Source of the DNA: Siderastrea radians | Taxonomy: Eukaryota; Cnidaria; Anthozoa; Scleractinia; Rhizangiidae | Length of the DNA stretch: 64,000 bases | Assembly (NCBI GenBank): GCA_964017195.1 | Contig: OZ024890.1 | Span: 20,980,701-21,044,700 of the forward strand | Direction: 5' to 3' | Part shown: piece by piece, positions 1 to 13,450 of the stretch | Layout: every line of letters begins with the position of its first letter | Numbering within the stretch: the first letter of the stretch is position 1 | Notes under the pieces: generated by a model | Databases searched by the model: none | What the model was told of the DNA's origin: nothing | The model's input: only the letters and a program-made list of their open reading frames with translations | Made by a program: the position numbers and the translations under genes

Positions 1-1324
1 ATAAACTGTTGCGCATTTCCTTAAAAGTAGTGAATTGTCATTGCATTGAATGAGCTGCTTTTGTGGCAACCACACTTCGTAACAACTTTTGTAGAGCCAA
101 CGGAGCAATACACGCTGAAGACAAATGTAAATGTTAACTTATGGCAATGTGCTGGTAAACTACGTTGTAGCAGTTCTTAGACAATAGTTTCTTCGTACAC
201 GGAAAAGGAAACAGCAGAAAGAAATTTGACAAGGAAGACGTTAACATCTTAGTCCAGGTAGGACAAATTGCCACGCAATTAGCAAAAAATTTTTTAAGGG
301 GACATCTAACAATGGAGACAAGTTCTTTGGGAAAAAAGAAAAGAAAAGAAAAGATGAGAAAGGACTAAGTGAATAAAGAGATCTCTGAGAATTCGTTTCG
401 CTCGAGTTTTCACCTTAGCTTAAATTTAATATCATAAAGTACCCGGCTCGTACTTTTTAAAGTTCACTTGTATTGAAATGCTATGGCATTTTATAAAAAT
501 AAACGGTTTGGCTTTGTAAATATTAAGAGAGAGTCTTAACGGGGGGGGGGGGGGGGGGGCAGCTTTGACGCGGGTTGACAGCCAAAAATATATATAGATT
601 TAGATTCTAGGGGGGAGTAGTGATGCTCTTAATCTCTTCGTCCCTCAGAAAGAGAGATGTTTTCTTTCCCTCGTCCCCCGGCTATTTTTGGCCTCATCCT
701 GCCATCCTCAAATTCCAGACTGTTTGTCGCGATCACGAGTGATTAACCCGCTTTTTTTGGAAGCATTTCGCAATTTAGTTTAAAATTCTAAGGTGGACTA
801 CAAAAAATTACACTTCAGGTAAAAAGGCGATGAGTAAAAAACTTTAAAAACTTTAAAAACTGCGTCTTCAAAGAGAACACAACAAATAAAACTGTCCTAC
901 AAGTTCGACCATAAAGGATATTCATACTAATGGGCTTGAAAAAGGGATCGATAAGAACGAAAGAATAAAAATCCCATAACTTTTATACATGGGCTCACCT
1001 AATAATTTGCAAAGACACAAGCACGACATTAGTCAATGAACAACGAAGCTGTTTTTTCTCAAGAGACTAAATGTAAACTCAGTGGCTACCTATCTATGAA
1101 CTCGACAATGATCTCACTCATAAGTTAACCCATCAAATAACCCATGAACTCATCCATTAACTTATACTTATCTATTAACTTACCCAGAACTTAACCAGAA
1201 AAACACCCATGTAACCTTAAAAAAACAGCTATTTCTGATTTTGAACATTGTTTTAAGTTGTTTATGTTGAATGATGTTCTATTTAAACAATAGAGCTATT
1301 CTGTTGAAGGCCGGCACTATCGTG
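1..1324. other. Intergenic, no gene seen
   Basis: AT-rich non-coding DNA with no convincing exon, only short chance frames. It contains a run of about 19 G at 541-559 and short degenerate direct repeats of an 'aacttacccat' type around 1120-1200. Nothing else could be supported. Confidence 0.6.
541..559. repeat. Poly-G run
   Basis: About nineteen consecutive G residues, seen directly. Such runs are prone to length error in sequencing, so the exact length is uncertain. Confidence 0.9.
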
Positions 1325-1418
1325 TGAAAGGTTGCCCGAGGAAATTTGATGTTCACAACAAATATTATATGAAGTTTGAACATCAAATTTCCGAGGGAAC
1401 CTCTCACACATAGGGCCT
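1325..1418. repeat. Fold-back inverted repeat (MITE-like)
   Basis: Two arms of about 34 bases are reverse complements with few mismatches: the left arm starts GTGTGAAAGGTTGCCC and the right arm ends in CCTCTCACAC. They surround a short AT-rich centre near 1372. This is the form of a small palindromic non-autonomous DNA element. No clear target-site duplication was found. Confidence 0.6.
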
Positions 1419-1450
1419 GAGACAGAAGAACGCTATTGTTTTTTTTTATT

Positions 1451-1588
1451 GTACAACGCTAAATTTTGAGCGAAAATTGCCAAGACAGGCACTATTCGCT
1501 GACAGGCGCCCGCCACTGAGGCGAGACACTATCGCATCACGTAATCGTTTTCGACCAATGGGAGCACGCAAAAATTAAGCGTTGTACT
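1451..1588. mobile_element. Short inverted-repeat element
   Basis: Imperfect terminal inverted repeats are visible: GTACAACGCTAAATTTT at the left and AAAATTAAGCGTTGTAC at the right (one mismatch in the pairing). The interior is about 100 bp and non-coding. It is probably a MITE; the superfamily is unknown. Confidence 0.55.
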
Positions 1589-1852
1589 ATAATGGCAGTT
1601 GTTAGCCTACACCACGAGCCCAGCCTACATTTTTGGAATCGGTTGTTGAAGAAAGATGAAGCTAATTCCATCCTCGAGGACCCAGGAACGTGACAAAAGA
1701 TTTCACGAGCAAAATCAGTTTAAGAGAAAGTTATTCGACGAATTTGCTTGTGAAATCGTCGTTACGTCCCAGTTCAGTCTGTCCATGGGACTTCGAGGAT
1801 GAGCTACCCCAAGATTTACATCTGCAACTTGGAATTCAGTTTTACAGCTTAA

Positions 1853-2242
1853 AGGGGCATAGTCACGCTATTTTAGTTCACTTTAAAAATAAAAAAATAT
1901 GTCCTCACATCAATGAACGCCCACAAATAATGGTCTAGTTTTGTTACCAAAGACTATATGACTTCACTGAAACTATTTTCTGTTGTCTGTTGCTACGGAT
2001 GGCAAGGATGGAAATGGGTTGCAATTTGAAAAAATTAGGCTAAACTTTTCAAATTCTTTCAGCGTGTTGACATTAAATCGACATTTATTTAAATGGTCAT
2101 GGTTTGTTTTCTCTTAATGAAATTAAGTTAATGTGTTCCTTCGAATGCTCAAACACAGCGTTGGGCATGGATAAAGTTAGCTACCGATAATTTTAGCACA
2201 GTTTTGACCAGAAATCTGCGAAATCCTCGTGACCATGCCCCT
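1853..2242. mobile_element. MITE with TTAA flanks
   Basis: A 390-bp non-coding element with terminal inverted repeats AGGGGCATAGTCACG (left) and CGTGACCATGCCCCT (right), flanked on both sides by TTAA (1849-1852 and 2243-2246). TTAA duplication is typical of piggyBac and Kolobok elements. The interior includes a GCTACGGATGGCAAGGATGG segment (near 1992) that reappears at about 59140, and the termini resemble those of the element at 54995-55377, so these belong to one family or to closely related ones. Confidence 0.8.
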
Positions 2243-2246
2243 TTAA

Positions 2247-3718
2247 TTACGTTGTTCAGTCATAGTGTGGGCTTATGAACAAAAAACAGAAGATTACATG
2301 GTTGTGATGCTTTCAAATGAATTGCAGTGTCTTTGTTATGGCCCTTGAAAGTCCTTAAACTATGGGAAGGCAACCCAGCAAGGGACACGGTATGGAAGGA
2401 TTTGAGATTACAAGAAACTAGCGCAACCATACCGTTTGCTTGTCACTAGTTGCGTGGCCCGGCGTACTTCTTCACAATGACTATCACTCTTTCTTTTTGC
2501 CATGTCGACATAATTTTTGTCCATTTGAAGTCAAAGTTAAGGCCTCTGAGCTCATGACATATCAGTTGCATCATTCACTTTAGCTTGCAAACATTTCTGC
2601 GTTTAATTTATTTTATTTTAAACTTTTTACTTTGCTTTTGAGAAATTCTGCACGGAAAAGTGTTCGAGCATTCAGCCCTGAGTCATTACGTTTGTGCATC
2701 AGGAACAGTTCGTTGTTTTGACCTAAAACCATACAATAAAATATCTATCCACCACGCTTGGTTGATCGCCATGAACATGCTCAAACCAGTGTGTTGACCA
2801 TGTTCTTATTTTGGTTACGTTTCGATCCAAGTCATGTTTTTTTTAAATGTAATGAAATAAGACTTGTCTTTTCCCACCGTTTTAAATTACAGTAATCGAT
2901 AGTTACGTCTTGATTGAGGAAAGGTTAATTTATGAGGACATATAAAGGCAATAGTCACCAGTGGAAAAAACATTACAGGCAGAAAAACATTAATTTTTCA
3001 TTTCATAATTTCGCTTATTAATTAGAAGATTTCGAAAATCCATTGAAAGGGACTGAAAAAAAAAACGCCAGCTTACCAGCATTTTAGAAACCGGATTAAA
3101 ACTGAGTTATTCCATAAAATAAACTGAAGAACAGCTTTAATACAGGTTTCTTGCCGGAAAGAAAAGTGATGTTTTGTTTATGAAAAGACTTTTATTTTTT
3201 TCTCAGCGCGTGAGCGGGCAAGATGAACCAAATCCTGCAATCTGATTGGTTCCGGGAGCGGGCGGAATTTTCCGATCTTGACCGCGGTCAACGGAACGGC
3301 AATAACAAAAATTTGTAATGGGTTTTTAAAACCTTTAAAATCTTTAAAACGTTCTCCGAAACTTAGAATTCTGAATTTTTTTGTACATTGTCGTTAAAAA
3401 CTTTCTTTCCAAAATTTCTTGTTAAAATACCGAAGGTTGTACAATGTAAATCGCCTCTTCCCTTTCGACAAACATTTGAGTAAATCGAGCAGGAGTTAGC
3501 TACATGTATCGAAATTTGGGAAAATAAAGGGGTTTCTTTTAGTTATATTGCTTCCTGTGATTTCTGAGTTTTAACAGAGTAAAAAAGCGTATTTTGCTGC
3601 TCTGGTGTCACAAACGGCTTCGTTTCATGGTTCATTTTACGCGCGCTTGCAAAACGTTGCTTTCCGAAAACAACAAGACACGTTTAACTTTTGAAAAACA
3701 ACAAGAAAAAAATAAAAA
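2247..3718. other. Intergenic, no gene seen
   Basis: AT-rich DNA without a supported exon, RNA gene or clear repeat. Confidence 0.55.
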
Positions 3719-3864
3719 TATTATTTGCCGGCCTTGGTCGGTCCGTATTGAGAAAAACTGTGCCCTCGGTCTTGAGCACGGCCCTCGGCCTGCGGCCTCG
3801 GGCCGTACTCAAGACCTCTGGCACAGTTTTTCTCAATACGGACCTCCCGGCCGGCAAATAATAT
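3719..3864. mobile_element. Palindromic GC-rich MITE
   Basis: An almost perfect fold-back of about 146 bp. The left end reads TATTATTTGCCGGCC and the right end GGCCGGCAAATAATA, and pairing continues through GTATTGAGAAAAACTGTGCC to the centre near 3792. It is much richer in GC than its surroundings. The open frame across it (3594-3923) results from the palindrome and is not a gene. Confidence 0.75.
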
Positions 3865-5689
3865 ATATTTCTTTTTTAGGGTCCGTTTATTTTTGGTCAT
3901 TACGTAATAGACGTATTGTATAATAAAGCCGATTCCGCACTGTTTGATGTTTGAGCAACGTTGAAATCATTTTACCAGAAGACGTAAAACATAACTTCTA
4001 AACTGTGGGTTTCGGCTAACCGCTTTGCAGTTCGTGGACAAAATGCTTTATTGAGTCTATTCAGGACCCACCCATTGAATTATACTTCCCGTCGTGCTTT
4101 TTGCACGAATGAAAGGATGATATACGAACATTGGAGGGAAACTTCCAACTGTGAGGTGGAAAACTGTTTTACAATCAGTTAAAGAATCTTAATGCTTCAT
4201 TTGGTCAAACAAAACGCGCAGCTGGTGATCGAGTTTTCCTATTTTAAAACCTTTTTTAAAGCCAGAAAAAGTCATGGCAATCACTTTCTTGTCGGTGTTG
4301 TAGTAGCGAGCTATTGTAAAGGGTGTAGTTTATCGCGATTGAGAAAGTAAAAAAAATCAGTCTTCATTTATTTTATGGTGTATTATGGCTGTTTTTAATT
4401 GAAAAGTCTAAAACTATGACCTTGTTTTCACTAAATCGTCGTGATTATTCTCTTGGTTATGGCGAAAGTTCAACCTCTTCAAAGAAAACATGACCTGTTG
4501 TAATGACATCCAACTGTGATGTGAGACAATGTTTTCCTTCGTTTGGATGATCTTTATGCTTTTTATGTGTTTTATTTGGTTATATTAAACTTGAGGCAGG
4601 TGACCCCCTTCTATGCATCACTTTGAAAAGTTTTGTTGAAAAGTAAAAAAAAACATTTTCGTTGCTAGAAAATCTCTCTTGTGAAAATATAGCTTCTGCA
4701 ATGTAGCTATCGGGGGCGCCCAACTGTTCTTTTGGGTACCAATATCTGTTCGGAAGGCTTAAATCACAGGAGATATTATGATTTAAATTTTCAGCTACAG
4801 AATCCGAATAGATCATCCCTTGTTAGTCCACACAAACACCCCTATAAGAACCCTAGGACAATCTGAGATTGCAGAAAATTTAATGGCGTCCCAAGTGTTT
4901 TGCTTAAATTTTCTCTTTGGATGCCCTTGAGCTATAAAAGTGGAAGTGCAGCTACACAGAGATTATGTTAACGTAGATAGATGGTAAGTTAGGATTCGGT
5001 TATAGTGCACTTGTCTCCGTTTCAAATGAGTACAGACACTGATAACCTCGTGTTTACAAATTCTCCACGTTTTCTCCTTTGATTTCTTCCCCAAAAGGTC
5101 CTTCTCCCCTGTGGAGTCCCGAAGTTTTATTTCAATGGAAATTCTTGCTGTTAACGAACGGCTAACTGGAGACAAGGATATTAATTAATTTTCCCTGCAT
5201 GAATTTTTCTTTCACTCTCTAACTTAAATTGATTGAAATTCAAAACATAGATCCCTTAGCTAGATCGTGAAGCTGTTCCACGACGACATTAAGCCAAGAT
5301 GTATAAACTCTACCTGCTGATTGTCTAATCACCGTAAGTGCATGATAAATACACTCTTTTTTTTAAAAGAACGCGTAAAATTTGGCTGAGCCTGAGGTGC
5401 ATGTTCTAATTCTAGCCCATACATTTTTTTAAGTTTTGGGGCAAATCTCAGCTTCAACGTTCTTAAAATAATCGTTCTTGTAAAAAGAAAAGGGTGTAGT
5501 CTGAAACCTTACATTATTTGCCCCTGGCCTGGTGGCTTGCTGTCGTTAAATCTTTGATTTTTTTTTTTGACCAAATAATTGTGTCCATAGGTTAATGGCA
5601 CGATGCGACAGGGTATCTTACTTTTTTCTCCATGTTTAACTCTTTCAAGTCGCGAAGTGAAAGCCTGGCTCTTGCGGTGTGACTCAAAC

Positions 5690-6330
5690 GTTTTAGTCCG
5701 TTGTGGCTAGAATCCTGGCTACTGAGCAATACTTTCTCGTTGTGTTGTTTATTATGCATGGTGGTTGTATCTTTTCTAAATTTAGTCTTTGGATGAAATC
5801 CTAAAGTACTTTCTTGTGGCCGTGTTTGTTTTTCAACTGAAGTTTAAGCGTTCTTAGAAAGATAAGGCTAGTTCTGCCGAATGCTTTCTACACTGGTTAG
5901 AGCTCGAAAACTGATACCGATTTTGTTCTTTTAGACGAGAAGCTTGCGCATAGCGCACGTGCTTGTTTCAATGCTGTGTTCTTATTCAGAAATAGCATCA
6001 AAACTGAGTACATATATTTTACTTCGAATATGATTCACCCTTTTGTTACTGATTTGACAGTATAATCAATCTCAAAAAGAAATGAGATATTGATCGTTGT
6101 CATGCCGACCAAGGATTATTAATCATTTTACTTCCAGAGAGGCAGTTGTTTTAACGAGTCTGTGGATGAAGTCCTGAACTCAGTCTCCAGCGGTATTTTT
6201 CTGTGGTGCTGTTTGTTGTGTCCTCCACGAGTAGCTCTAACTTTTGATAACTTTTGAAGCTCGAGCTGAAATCCTGACGTCTCACCATTCAAATATAAGC
6301 GTTTCAGTAGCAATGCTTTTTGTTTTTCAC
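5690..6330 (+). repeat. Degenerate copies of dispersed ~115-bp repeat
   Basis: At least two copies of the recurring cassette can be read: 'gaatcctggctactgagcaat ... tgttgtttattatgcatggtgg ... gtctttggatgaaatcctaaag' (5712-5806) and 'gtctgtggatgaagtcctgaac ... tttctgtggtgctgttt ... caccattcaaat' (6160-6293). Spacing and divergence indicate old copies. Confidence 0.55.
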
Positions 6331-7639
6331 TATCAGGTTCAAAATGAAAATTGATATATGTTTTTTTCAGTGTTGACCTTGGGCACTTGTGGATAGTGAA
6401 AGGCATAAAAATAAAACGTGACATCCTAAGGGGAAGTTGTGTCTGAATGTCGCTAAATTTGTCCTATGTCCAACCGATACGCAAATGCGTAAATAATACA
6501 TGTCACTTAATAACAGATTACCAGTTGTCTAAGATGCTTTTAAATTAAAAACCAAGAAACATTTATTTTGCGTATTTAATAAGCGGCTTAGACACCCGTA
6601 AATGAAAGCCGGCTGACTTTTAAAAGCGCTGAGGACATCCTTCTCTTTTTCAGTTCATCCGAGTGCGGTCATGCGATGTAGAACCAGGTGGTACTAAAAA
6701 GGATCCTTTCGACAGCCGATAAAGATTCTGATATATTTTTGGAGGTAAATCAGTTTCTCTGCTACGAGTAAATATGATAAAGGGAGTTCTAAAAAGTTGA
6801 TCGATGTCCTGTATGTATAGATAATCTTGGGCCGCACAACATATGCCACGATGTAGTATACTGTATTCTCTCACGAGAACGGAAACACAAAGAACAAAAT
6901 ACATGATCCAGCTTTTCATTTCTTATCTTTATCATCACAAGTAATATATTCTTTCGTAGGCGAATGCTTATTATTGAGTACACTGAACAAATTAAACTGT
7001 TTTGAGGAGATTTTGCGTTATTGTTTCTCAAGATTTCGCTTGAACTAGGACCACAGAAGAAGCAATTTGACCCAGTTTAACTATGTTTTCATTTTTTACT
7101 TGATTTAAAACCACGTGTAACACAAAAGACTCACAAATTTTAGTTAACATATTTTATACATCTAGCTAGCCTGGGGGTACAACGGTTGGTGAGACTGAGG
7201 AATTAATTTCTTTGGTTTTTTAAAATTTTTTTTTCTCAGTGAGGGAAACCACTTTATTGTTGTAAATGTGTCGATAAACACCGGGTACAAGAACTTAAAT
7301 TGGTATTTCATATAAGAAAGGAAAACTTTGTCTGTACGTGGGATCATTAATTTTAAAATCTGCGTTTTTAATGTAATGTTTTCCTTATTTATTTCCCACT
7401 AAAATGGTACTGAATTGAATTTTGTTCGTGAATGTCAGATTCACGAGCTAGACTCGAGCTTAATAGGATAGAGAAGCAGACGACACATACATGTCTAGCG
7501 TAAGAAGAAAAAATACGGAGTGGTTTTAATTTGATACCTCAGCATTTCAACGTTAATTGATCACGTTTTATTGAGCCGAAATTACGAATCGGATCATGTC
7601 CGGATCACTGAGAAAACAACCTGGCGTCGGATAACCACT

Positions 7640-8340
7640 TCTCTAAGAGTCAATGCTCGATTACTGCAGTGTGGTCTTAAGTTTGAGCCTGTGGAAAAAC
7701 TCTGCAGTGATTGGCATCAAATGAAAGCTATTCAGCAGTACTTCCTTGTCAGTACTGGTTTACTGTGACGTTGTGATACTAATTTTTAAAGTGACTATGT
7801 GAACCATTTTAATTATTATTTTCAAAGGCTAAAACACATATTAGAATGAGAGGAGACCTAAAAATAATGTTTCAGTTTTGTTTAAAATTACTTGTCTTGT
7901 TTTCTGAAAATATAAATAAATGTGTTTGGATTCGGATGATACTGGGCCAATTCCCTGATATCTAAGAAAAATCACCAATTAAAATAACACTGACTATGGT
8001 TTTTTTCTAATCCTTAAGAAAATCATTTCACATCTTCCTCTTGATCTTCCGGGGCATTTCAGGTACGACCAAAGGTACTTGGTTTTAATTTCAGAAAAGT
8101 TTGCACCCCCCTCCCCCCCCCCCTGCCCCCTTCTAAAAAAACAAACAAAAAAATCCTCATGAAATAGCCCCTTTTAGTCTGCGGACAACATCCTATTCAA
8201 ATGAAAGTTATTGGGCGGTGCTTTCCTGTGATGCTGATTTTTAAGCTCTACGCGGCTGTTGGGCCTGTTTGATTCTGTCAATGAAACCGTAAGTCTGACC
8301 ATCCCAACTAAAGCTACTGAGCGAGAAGACGGTGCTCTAA
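7640..8340 (+). repeat. Degenerate copies of dispersed ~115-bp repeat
   Basis: The cassette words 'atgaaagctattcagcagta' with 'cttccttgtcagtactgg' (7720-7760) and 'caaatgaaagttattgggcg' with 'ctttcctgtgatgctg' (8197-8237) mark two more diverged copies. Confidence 0.5.
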
Positions 8341-10558
8341 TGGTCACACTTAGTAAGCGAATGCTGATTAGGGAATTTAATGTTAGTGAGCCAGGACTTT
8401 AGCTAGAAGTTGTATGTTCCCTTAAAATTTGCTGGTTGAATCGTATCCTCATTAAAGCTGGGAAAAGTTTGTTTCGGTATCTCATTTTGCCAAAATTAGC
8501 CTGCTTGACAGGCGCCGAAAGGGGAGAGAAATTGAAGGGGTTAATTATTCGCAAGCATGAAGCGCAAGACGCGAATTTCTCCATAATGGGCGTGGAAGGC
8601 ATTAAAATGCATCAAAGGGGAACATTCAACATTCGGATAGTGCCGAAATCCTGCCGAATCCTAGAAGACACCAGTTGCTTTTACCGGGGCCAATTTGAAT
8701 GATCGGTAACGTCAACAGCACCTTTTCTTAGACTTTCAAACTTTAGGAAGCGACAGAAAGGAGCCGCAGGAGGAGAGAATATTGCAAGCGCTGCGTGTGG
8801 AGTAACGTCCTCTGTCGGTTTTTTTTTCTTTCCTTCGCTCCCCTTAAAATAAGAACGCCGCCTTGAACACGTCAGCTTGCAAAGACCAACCGATCGAAAA
8901 CGTTTTCGGCTCCACTAGCTAGGAAATCGACCTAGAGTCGCGGTAACTCAGTGCTTGCATGAGAAAAACGCCTTCAGTGGGGAATATTTAGCACTAGCGC
9001 ACAATGATTTCAATCGGCAGTTAACAACAGAAAGTCAGTCGCGCCGGGGTTTTCTACCGAGCAAGCATGTACGTGCTGTTGCAATAATAACTTTCAAAAT
9101 TAATAACCGCAGCTAAAATTGTGTTTGACACATCACATTATTTCATTGGACGCTCATGTCAAAGAGTATTTCCATGCTTAAATTGTTTATAATTGAAAGA
9201 ACTTGCAGTTTGACTTTTTCATATAAAAAGAATTCAGTCTTTTGACAATACTTTTCGAGATCAAAGGAAACCGTAAAAAAATATACAGTTCTCTAGTAGA
9301 AGATAAAACAAGAAGGTAAAAAGGGCAAGATTTAAGTAAAAAATTCGGTTGGGAGTTCCAGACGTGCCAACTTTTCTCATCATTTTTTGGTCAAAGAAAA
9401 TGTCAACGACGGTACAAAGAAGAAGCAATTGTTATTGGCTGACTTGGCTGTTTTATGGTGTTAACATATTTGCAACAGGACATTTTTATTTCTCTTAGTG
9501 AGCTAAATGAGAGCGGAGCTCTTTTATAATAGTGGAACGACAATAGAAAGAGTCACATTTTAATCAGTTTGGATGGACAATTTATGTTTGGGTGTGATGT
9601 GCGCGGTACATCAGTTTATATTAGTAACTTTGGTCAGGGAGTTAGTGCAACTTAACCACCTTATAAACTAAAAAAAATAATGGGTAATTTATGTGATAAG
9701 TTTTAAAAATGTGTGGTCTGATTGGTTAATAACAAGAGATTATGAGGTGTTGGAACCATTTACCATCTGCGGAAACAGGACGTATTATGAGCGTTTATTT
9801 TATATAAAAGAAATAAGACGTGTTCTTGATTCCTACCTCGACAACATAAAAGCAGCTGAAAAACTTCCAAGGCAATTACGTCAGAATAACTCAGGTGATT
9901 AAGGGCTTCCGAAGAGACATTAAGCACCATACTGATCACGATATGCATGATAATCCGGATGCCATGGCAGCTTTTTTGATAGTCTGTACTTTATAACCTT
10001 GATCTCTTGTCGCGCACTAGTCTTCCATGAGATAGAGGATATATAATTTCGGTCATTTAGCCATTTGCGGATGACCACATTTCGGAAACTGGCCATAAAT
10101 GGGTTGCGACAAATAGCAATTTTCGGAGACATCTGATGGATTGATTGTTTTAATAACCAATTTATGCGTCTGGAACACCAAAAAAATCATAGGCGAATTG
10201 TGGATACATGTCGCCGAAAAATAACAGTGCTTCTGATTCAAAGGAAATCTGTACCCACCCTCATGATAGGTTACATAGTGCAGATAATAAGGCAAACCAG
10301 GTATGTGAAATAATAGCTAAAGTTACTCTACAATAACAGATATTATCAGAATATTCACGTGGAAGGTGGGGGAGGGTGTGGTTGACATTTTGGTTAACTG
10401 GCGGTAAACTATCAGCAGTTATGTGTTTTCATACGCAAAACATTAGGGGAACTTGACAGTCGCCTTTGCTTCAGGAAATCCGATTATATACTATAATTAA
10501 AATTGTAAAGCGCATTTGATTATATTCATATAGAAAATGCGCTATATAAGTTCTAAAT

Positions 10559-10560
10559 TA

Positions 10561-10600
<40 letters not shown>

Positions 10601-10615
10601 ATTATTATTATTATT
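10559..10615. repeat. (ATT)n microsatellite
   Basis: About 18 nearly perfect ATT units, interrupted once by AAT near 10598. Seen directly. Confidence 0.95.
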
Positions 10616-12582
10616 TGGAATAAGTTGACCTGTTTAGTATTTCAGAGATTCTGCTTAAATAATGATAAATTATGATTCAACGATAGGAAGACAAAAAGAT
10701 GAAAAGACCGAAAATTAATTTGTTTTCATCTTAATTACCATCAGGTCAATCTTAGTGATTTTGCTATGAGATAAACAAGATTGATTTATTCTTACATCTG
10801 GAAATAAGTTTTAAAACACAAAATTTCAACTAATTATTCTCTATTGGGGGAAATTTGATCATACATGTAATACTGAATTCCTTGTCAATGATAAGGCAAT
10901 TAAGCCTAAAAGACAACTGGGAATTTACAGGATTAGGAACAAAGTTCCTACCTGTCAAAGTCTATTTAACAACCGGATATCCTCAAAGACATAAAGCCAC
11001 CGAATGTATAAATGGACGTTTAAAATCTTACGTTTACTTTTCTTGGCACATATTTATGTATTTCTATCATCATATAATGACACTTTCGTTGCCACAAGTG
11101 GCATTAATGCAGAGGCTTTTAGCTAGAGATAATATTTCCCCCAAAGTGCTCAGCTCGTCTGAGTTTGTCTGAATCGGTGTCGCATTATTGAAGCTGGTTT
11201 TCACTACAGATTGATTTCTTCACATCTGGATGGCGTGTGTGAGTGAGTACTTATCTAAGCAACTTAACGATGTTGTTATGTTTCTTTTCACAAATCAAGT
11301 GTTTACATCGTTTTCAGACTTTTGTTCTAAATGTTTTACTCGAAATTCGAAGTGTGTAACTAGCCATGGGAGGCCGGGGAAACTGAATTTATACTATTGG
11401 GGTGATTCCTTCTAGGAGTCCTAAAAATTAATGAAAATTCAGGACTTGAAATCTCAGCATACAGTTGAAAAATATGTTGCATACTTAAAGCGGCGAAAGA
11501 AAGGGCGCATTTGGTCAAATTGCGCCTTCAAGTAGAATTACACGTTTCATTTCGGACTTCTTCAATTTCAAGTGTCCGGGATATGTGTTTGGCATCTTCA
11601 AGACGAAGATCTTTCCTCAAATCATTACCTTTATCTAACTTGCTAATCAAGTCGGCCTTTTACATTAAACACAACTAAAAAACCAAATATACGCAGTGTA
11701 GTAACAATCCTGTTTAGCCAGTTAAGCCTCATTCAGTTTCTAGCCACCCCCATCAGTGGTTGTAGGGGAGGGCGGGGAGGGGGAGGGGGGAGGGGAAGGG
11801 AAGGTGGATCTCTTACGGCACTAACCTATTCACAGACCTTCTAGCGAAATATATAAACCGCGAAGGGAACAGACTATATGGGACCGAAGGTGAAGCTCGT
11901 TACAAGTCAACTTGAACACTGCTGTCACCATGAAAACCTGTTTCAAGGTGGACACTTTTGGCAAACATTTTAATATTTGCGGTGTGAGGATAAAACAAGA
12001 CATTTACTATTCAATATTTTAGAAGTAATAAGTGCCCTGAGGACTTCCTTCGCCCCTTTCATTGTAGATAAATTGTTGAACTGATTCTCAAAATGTGTTA
12101 AAATCGATTCGTAATGAGTCTGCTCCGGCAAGCGACGCAAGCAGTATCAAAAATGCCCGACGTCCGCAATTAGGGTCCTCGGAAAACACTACTTAGCTTT
12201 CTACAGACTACATGAAGCCAAATCAAACAAAATTATTGTATTAGTTCCTCGTATCAGTCAGTTCCAACGCGCAACTGTTGCTCTTGCTCCGAGAATTATT
12301 GTGGCATCAGTTTGCTCTTGTTGTAATCCAAAGAATAGGGCACTGTACTTGTAATTTATCTCAACTCGCTTGACCCCGAAGAACGACGGCTTGACTGTCC
12401 GAAGTATCGGAAAAAACAAATTTTATGGTCGTTTGTTTGTTTGCTGTTTTTCTCATCATAGCAGTTTTTTGGGGAGGTCATCATAACATGACCGGATTCA
12501 CGGAAGAGTACCGAGTAGCAAAATACTCAGAATTAGCACTTCTCTTTACGGCCTTATGCGCCTTCTGGCGTCACGAGAAGTG

Positions 12583-12632
12583 GTGATGATGATGATGATG
12601 ATGATGATGATGACGATGACGACGACGACGAC

Positions 12633-12680
<48 letters not shown>

Positions 12681-12687
12681 AATGATG
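12583..12687. repeat. (GAT)n / (GAC)n microsatellite
   Basis: About 100 bp of GAT units with an internal block of GAC units around 12612-12632. Seen directly, in non-coding DNA. Confidence 0.95.
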
Positions 12688-12935
12688 AGCACTTCTTTTT
12701 GCCTTATTTTCCCCTAAAGTAATCGTTCGTTAGTATACTGAGATGACCGTAGTGCAATGTATTGGAACAGCTCCTCAGTGTTCTTATGTTTGCATTGATT
12801 GAGTTGGTAAGGTAAGGTACGGTAAGGTCTTGTGGCCAATCCAACGCGGTTGAACTAACCAGGTGACTCATTAAGCTGATGCTTAAATCCGGTTTCTGTA
12901 GCTGGAATGCTAAGCCATTGCAGAATTACCCAGCA

Positions 12936-13450
12936 GTGACTAGAAGTATTACTACTCCCCCCTGCATGGGATGCCAGTCCATCACAGGATACCCAGCATA
13001 AAGTGACTAGGAGTATTACTACTCCACACTGGATGGGATGCTCATCCATCACAGGATACCCAGCATAAAGTGACTAGGAGTATCACTACTCCACACTGGA
13101 TGGGATGCTCATCCATCACAGGATACCCAGCATAAAGTGACTAGGAGTATCACTACTCCACACTGGATGGGATGCTCATCCATCACAGGATACCCAGCAT
13201 AAAGTGACTAGGAGTATTACTACTCCCCCTGGATGGGATGCTAGTCCATCACAGGATACCCAGCATAAAGTGACTAGGAGTATTACTACTCCCCCTGGAT
13301 GGCATGCTAGTCCATCACAGGATACCCAGCATAAAGTGACTAGGAGTATCACTACTCCCCCTGGATGGGATGCTCATCCATCACAGGATACCCAGCATAA
13401 AGTGACTAGGAGTATTACTACTCCACACTGGATGGGATGCTAGTCCTTTA
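12936..13450. repeat. 66/67-bp minisatellite, about 7.7 copies
   Basis: A tandem array starting each unit at GTGACTAG(G): 12936, 13003, 13070, 13137, 13204, 13270, 13336 and 13402. The first four steps are 67 bp and the last three 66 bp. Each unit carries TGGATGGGATGCTCATCCA (with variants) and ATCACAGGATACCCAGC. Where the period is 66 bp the frame stays open (13204-13443), giving a spurious 22-residue peptide repeat. No sign of a real coding gene. Confidence 0.95.

Larger units (their letters stand above)
3865..12582. other. Long gene-poor stretch
   Basis: No exon, tRNA or rRNA could be supported on either strand; the open frames are short and have no recognisable domains. The stretch holds degenerate copies of the dispersed ~115-bp repeat (about 5690-5820, 6150-6330, 7640-7790, 8160-8340), a C-rich run near 8107-8130, an (ATT)n tract at 10559-10615 and a G-rich run at 11763-11808. 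Confidence 0.5.

Noticed and set aside
13204..13443. Repetitive protein with 22-residue units
   Set aside because: Starts at GTG, exists only because the minisatellite period is 66 bp there, and is lost in the 67-bp units.
12936..13450. CRISPR array
   Set aside because: Units are contiguous near-identical copies without unique spacers, and the DNA is animal.
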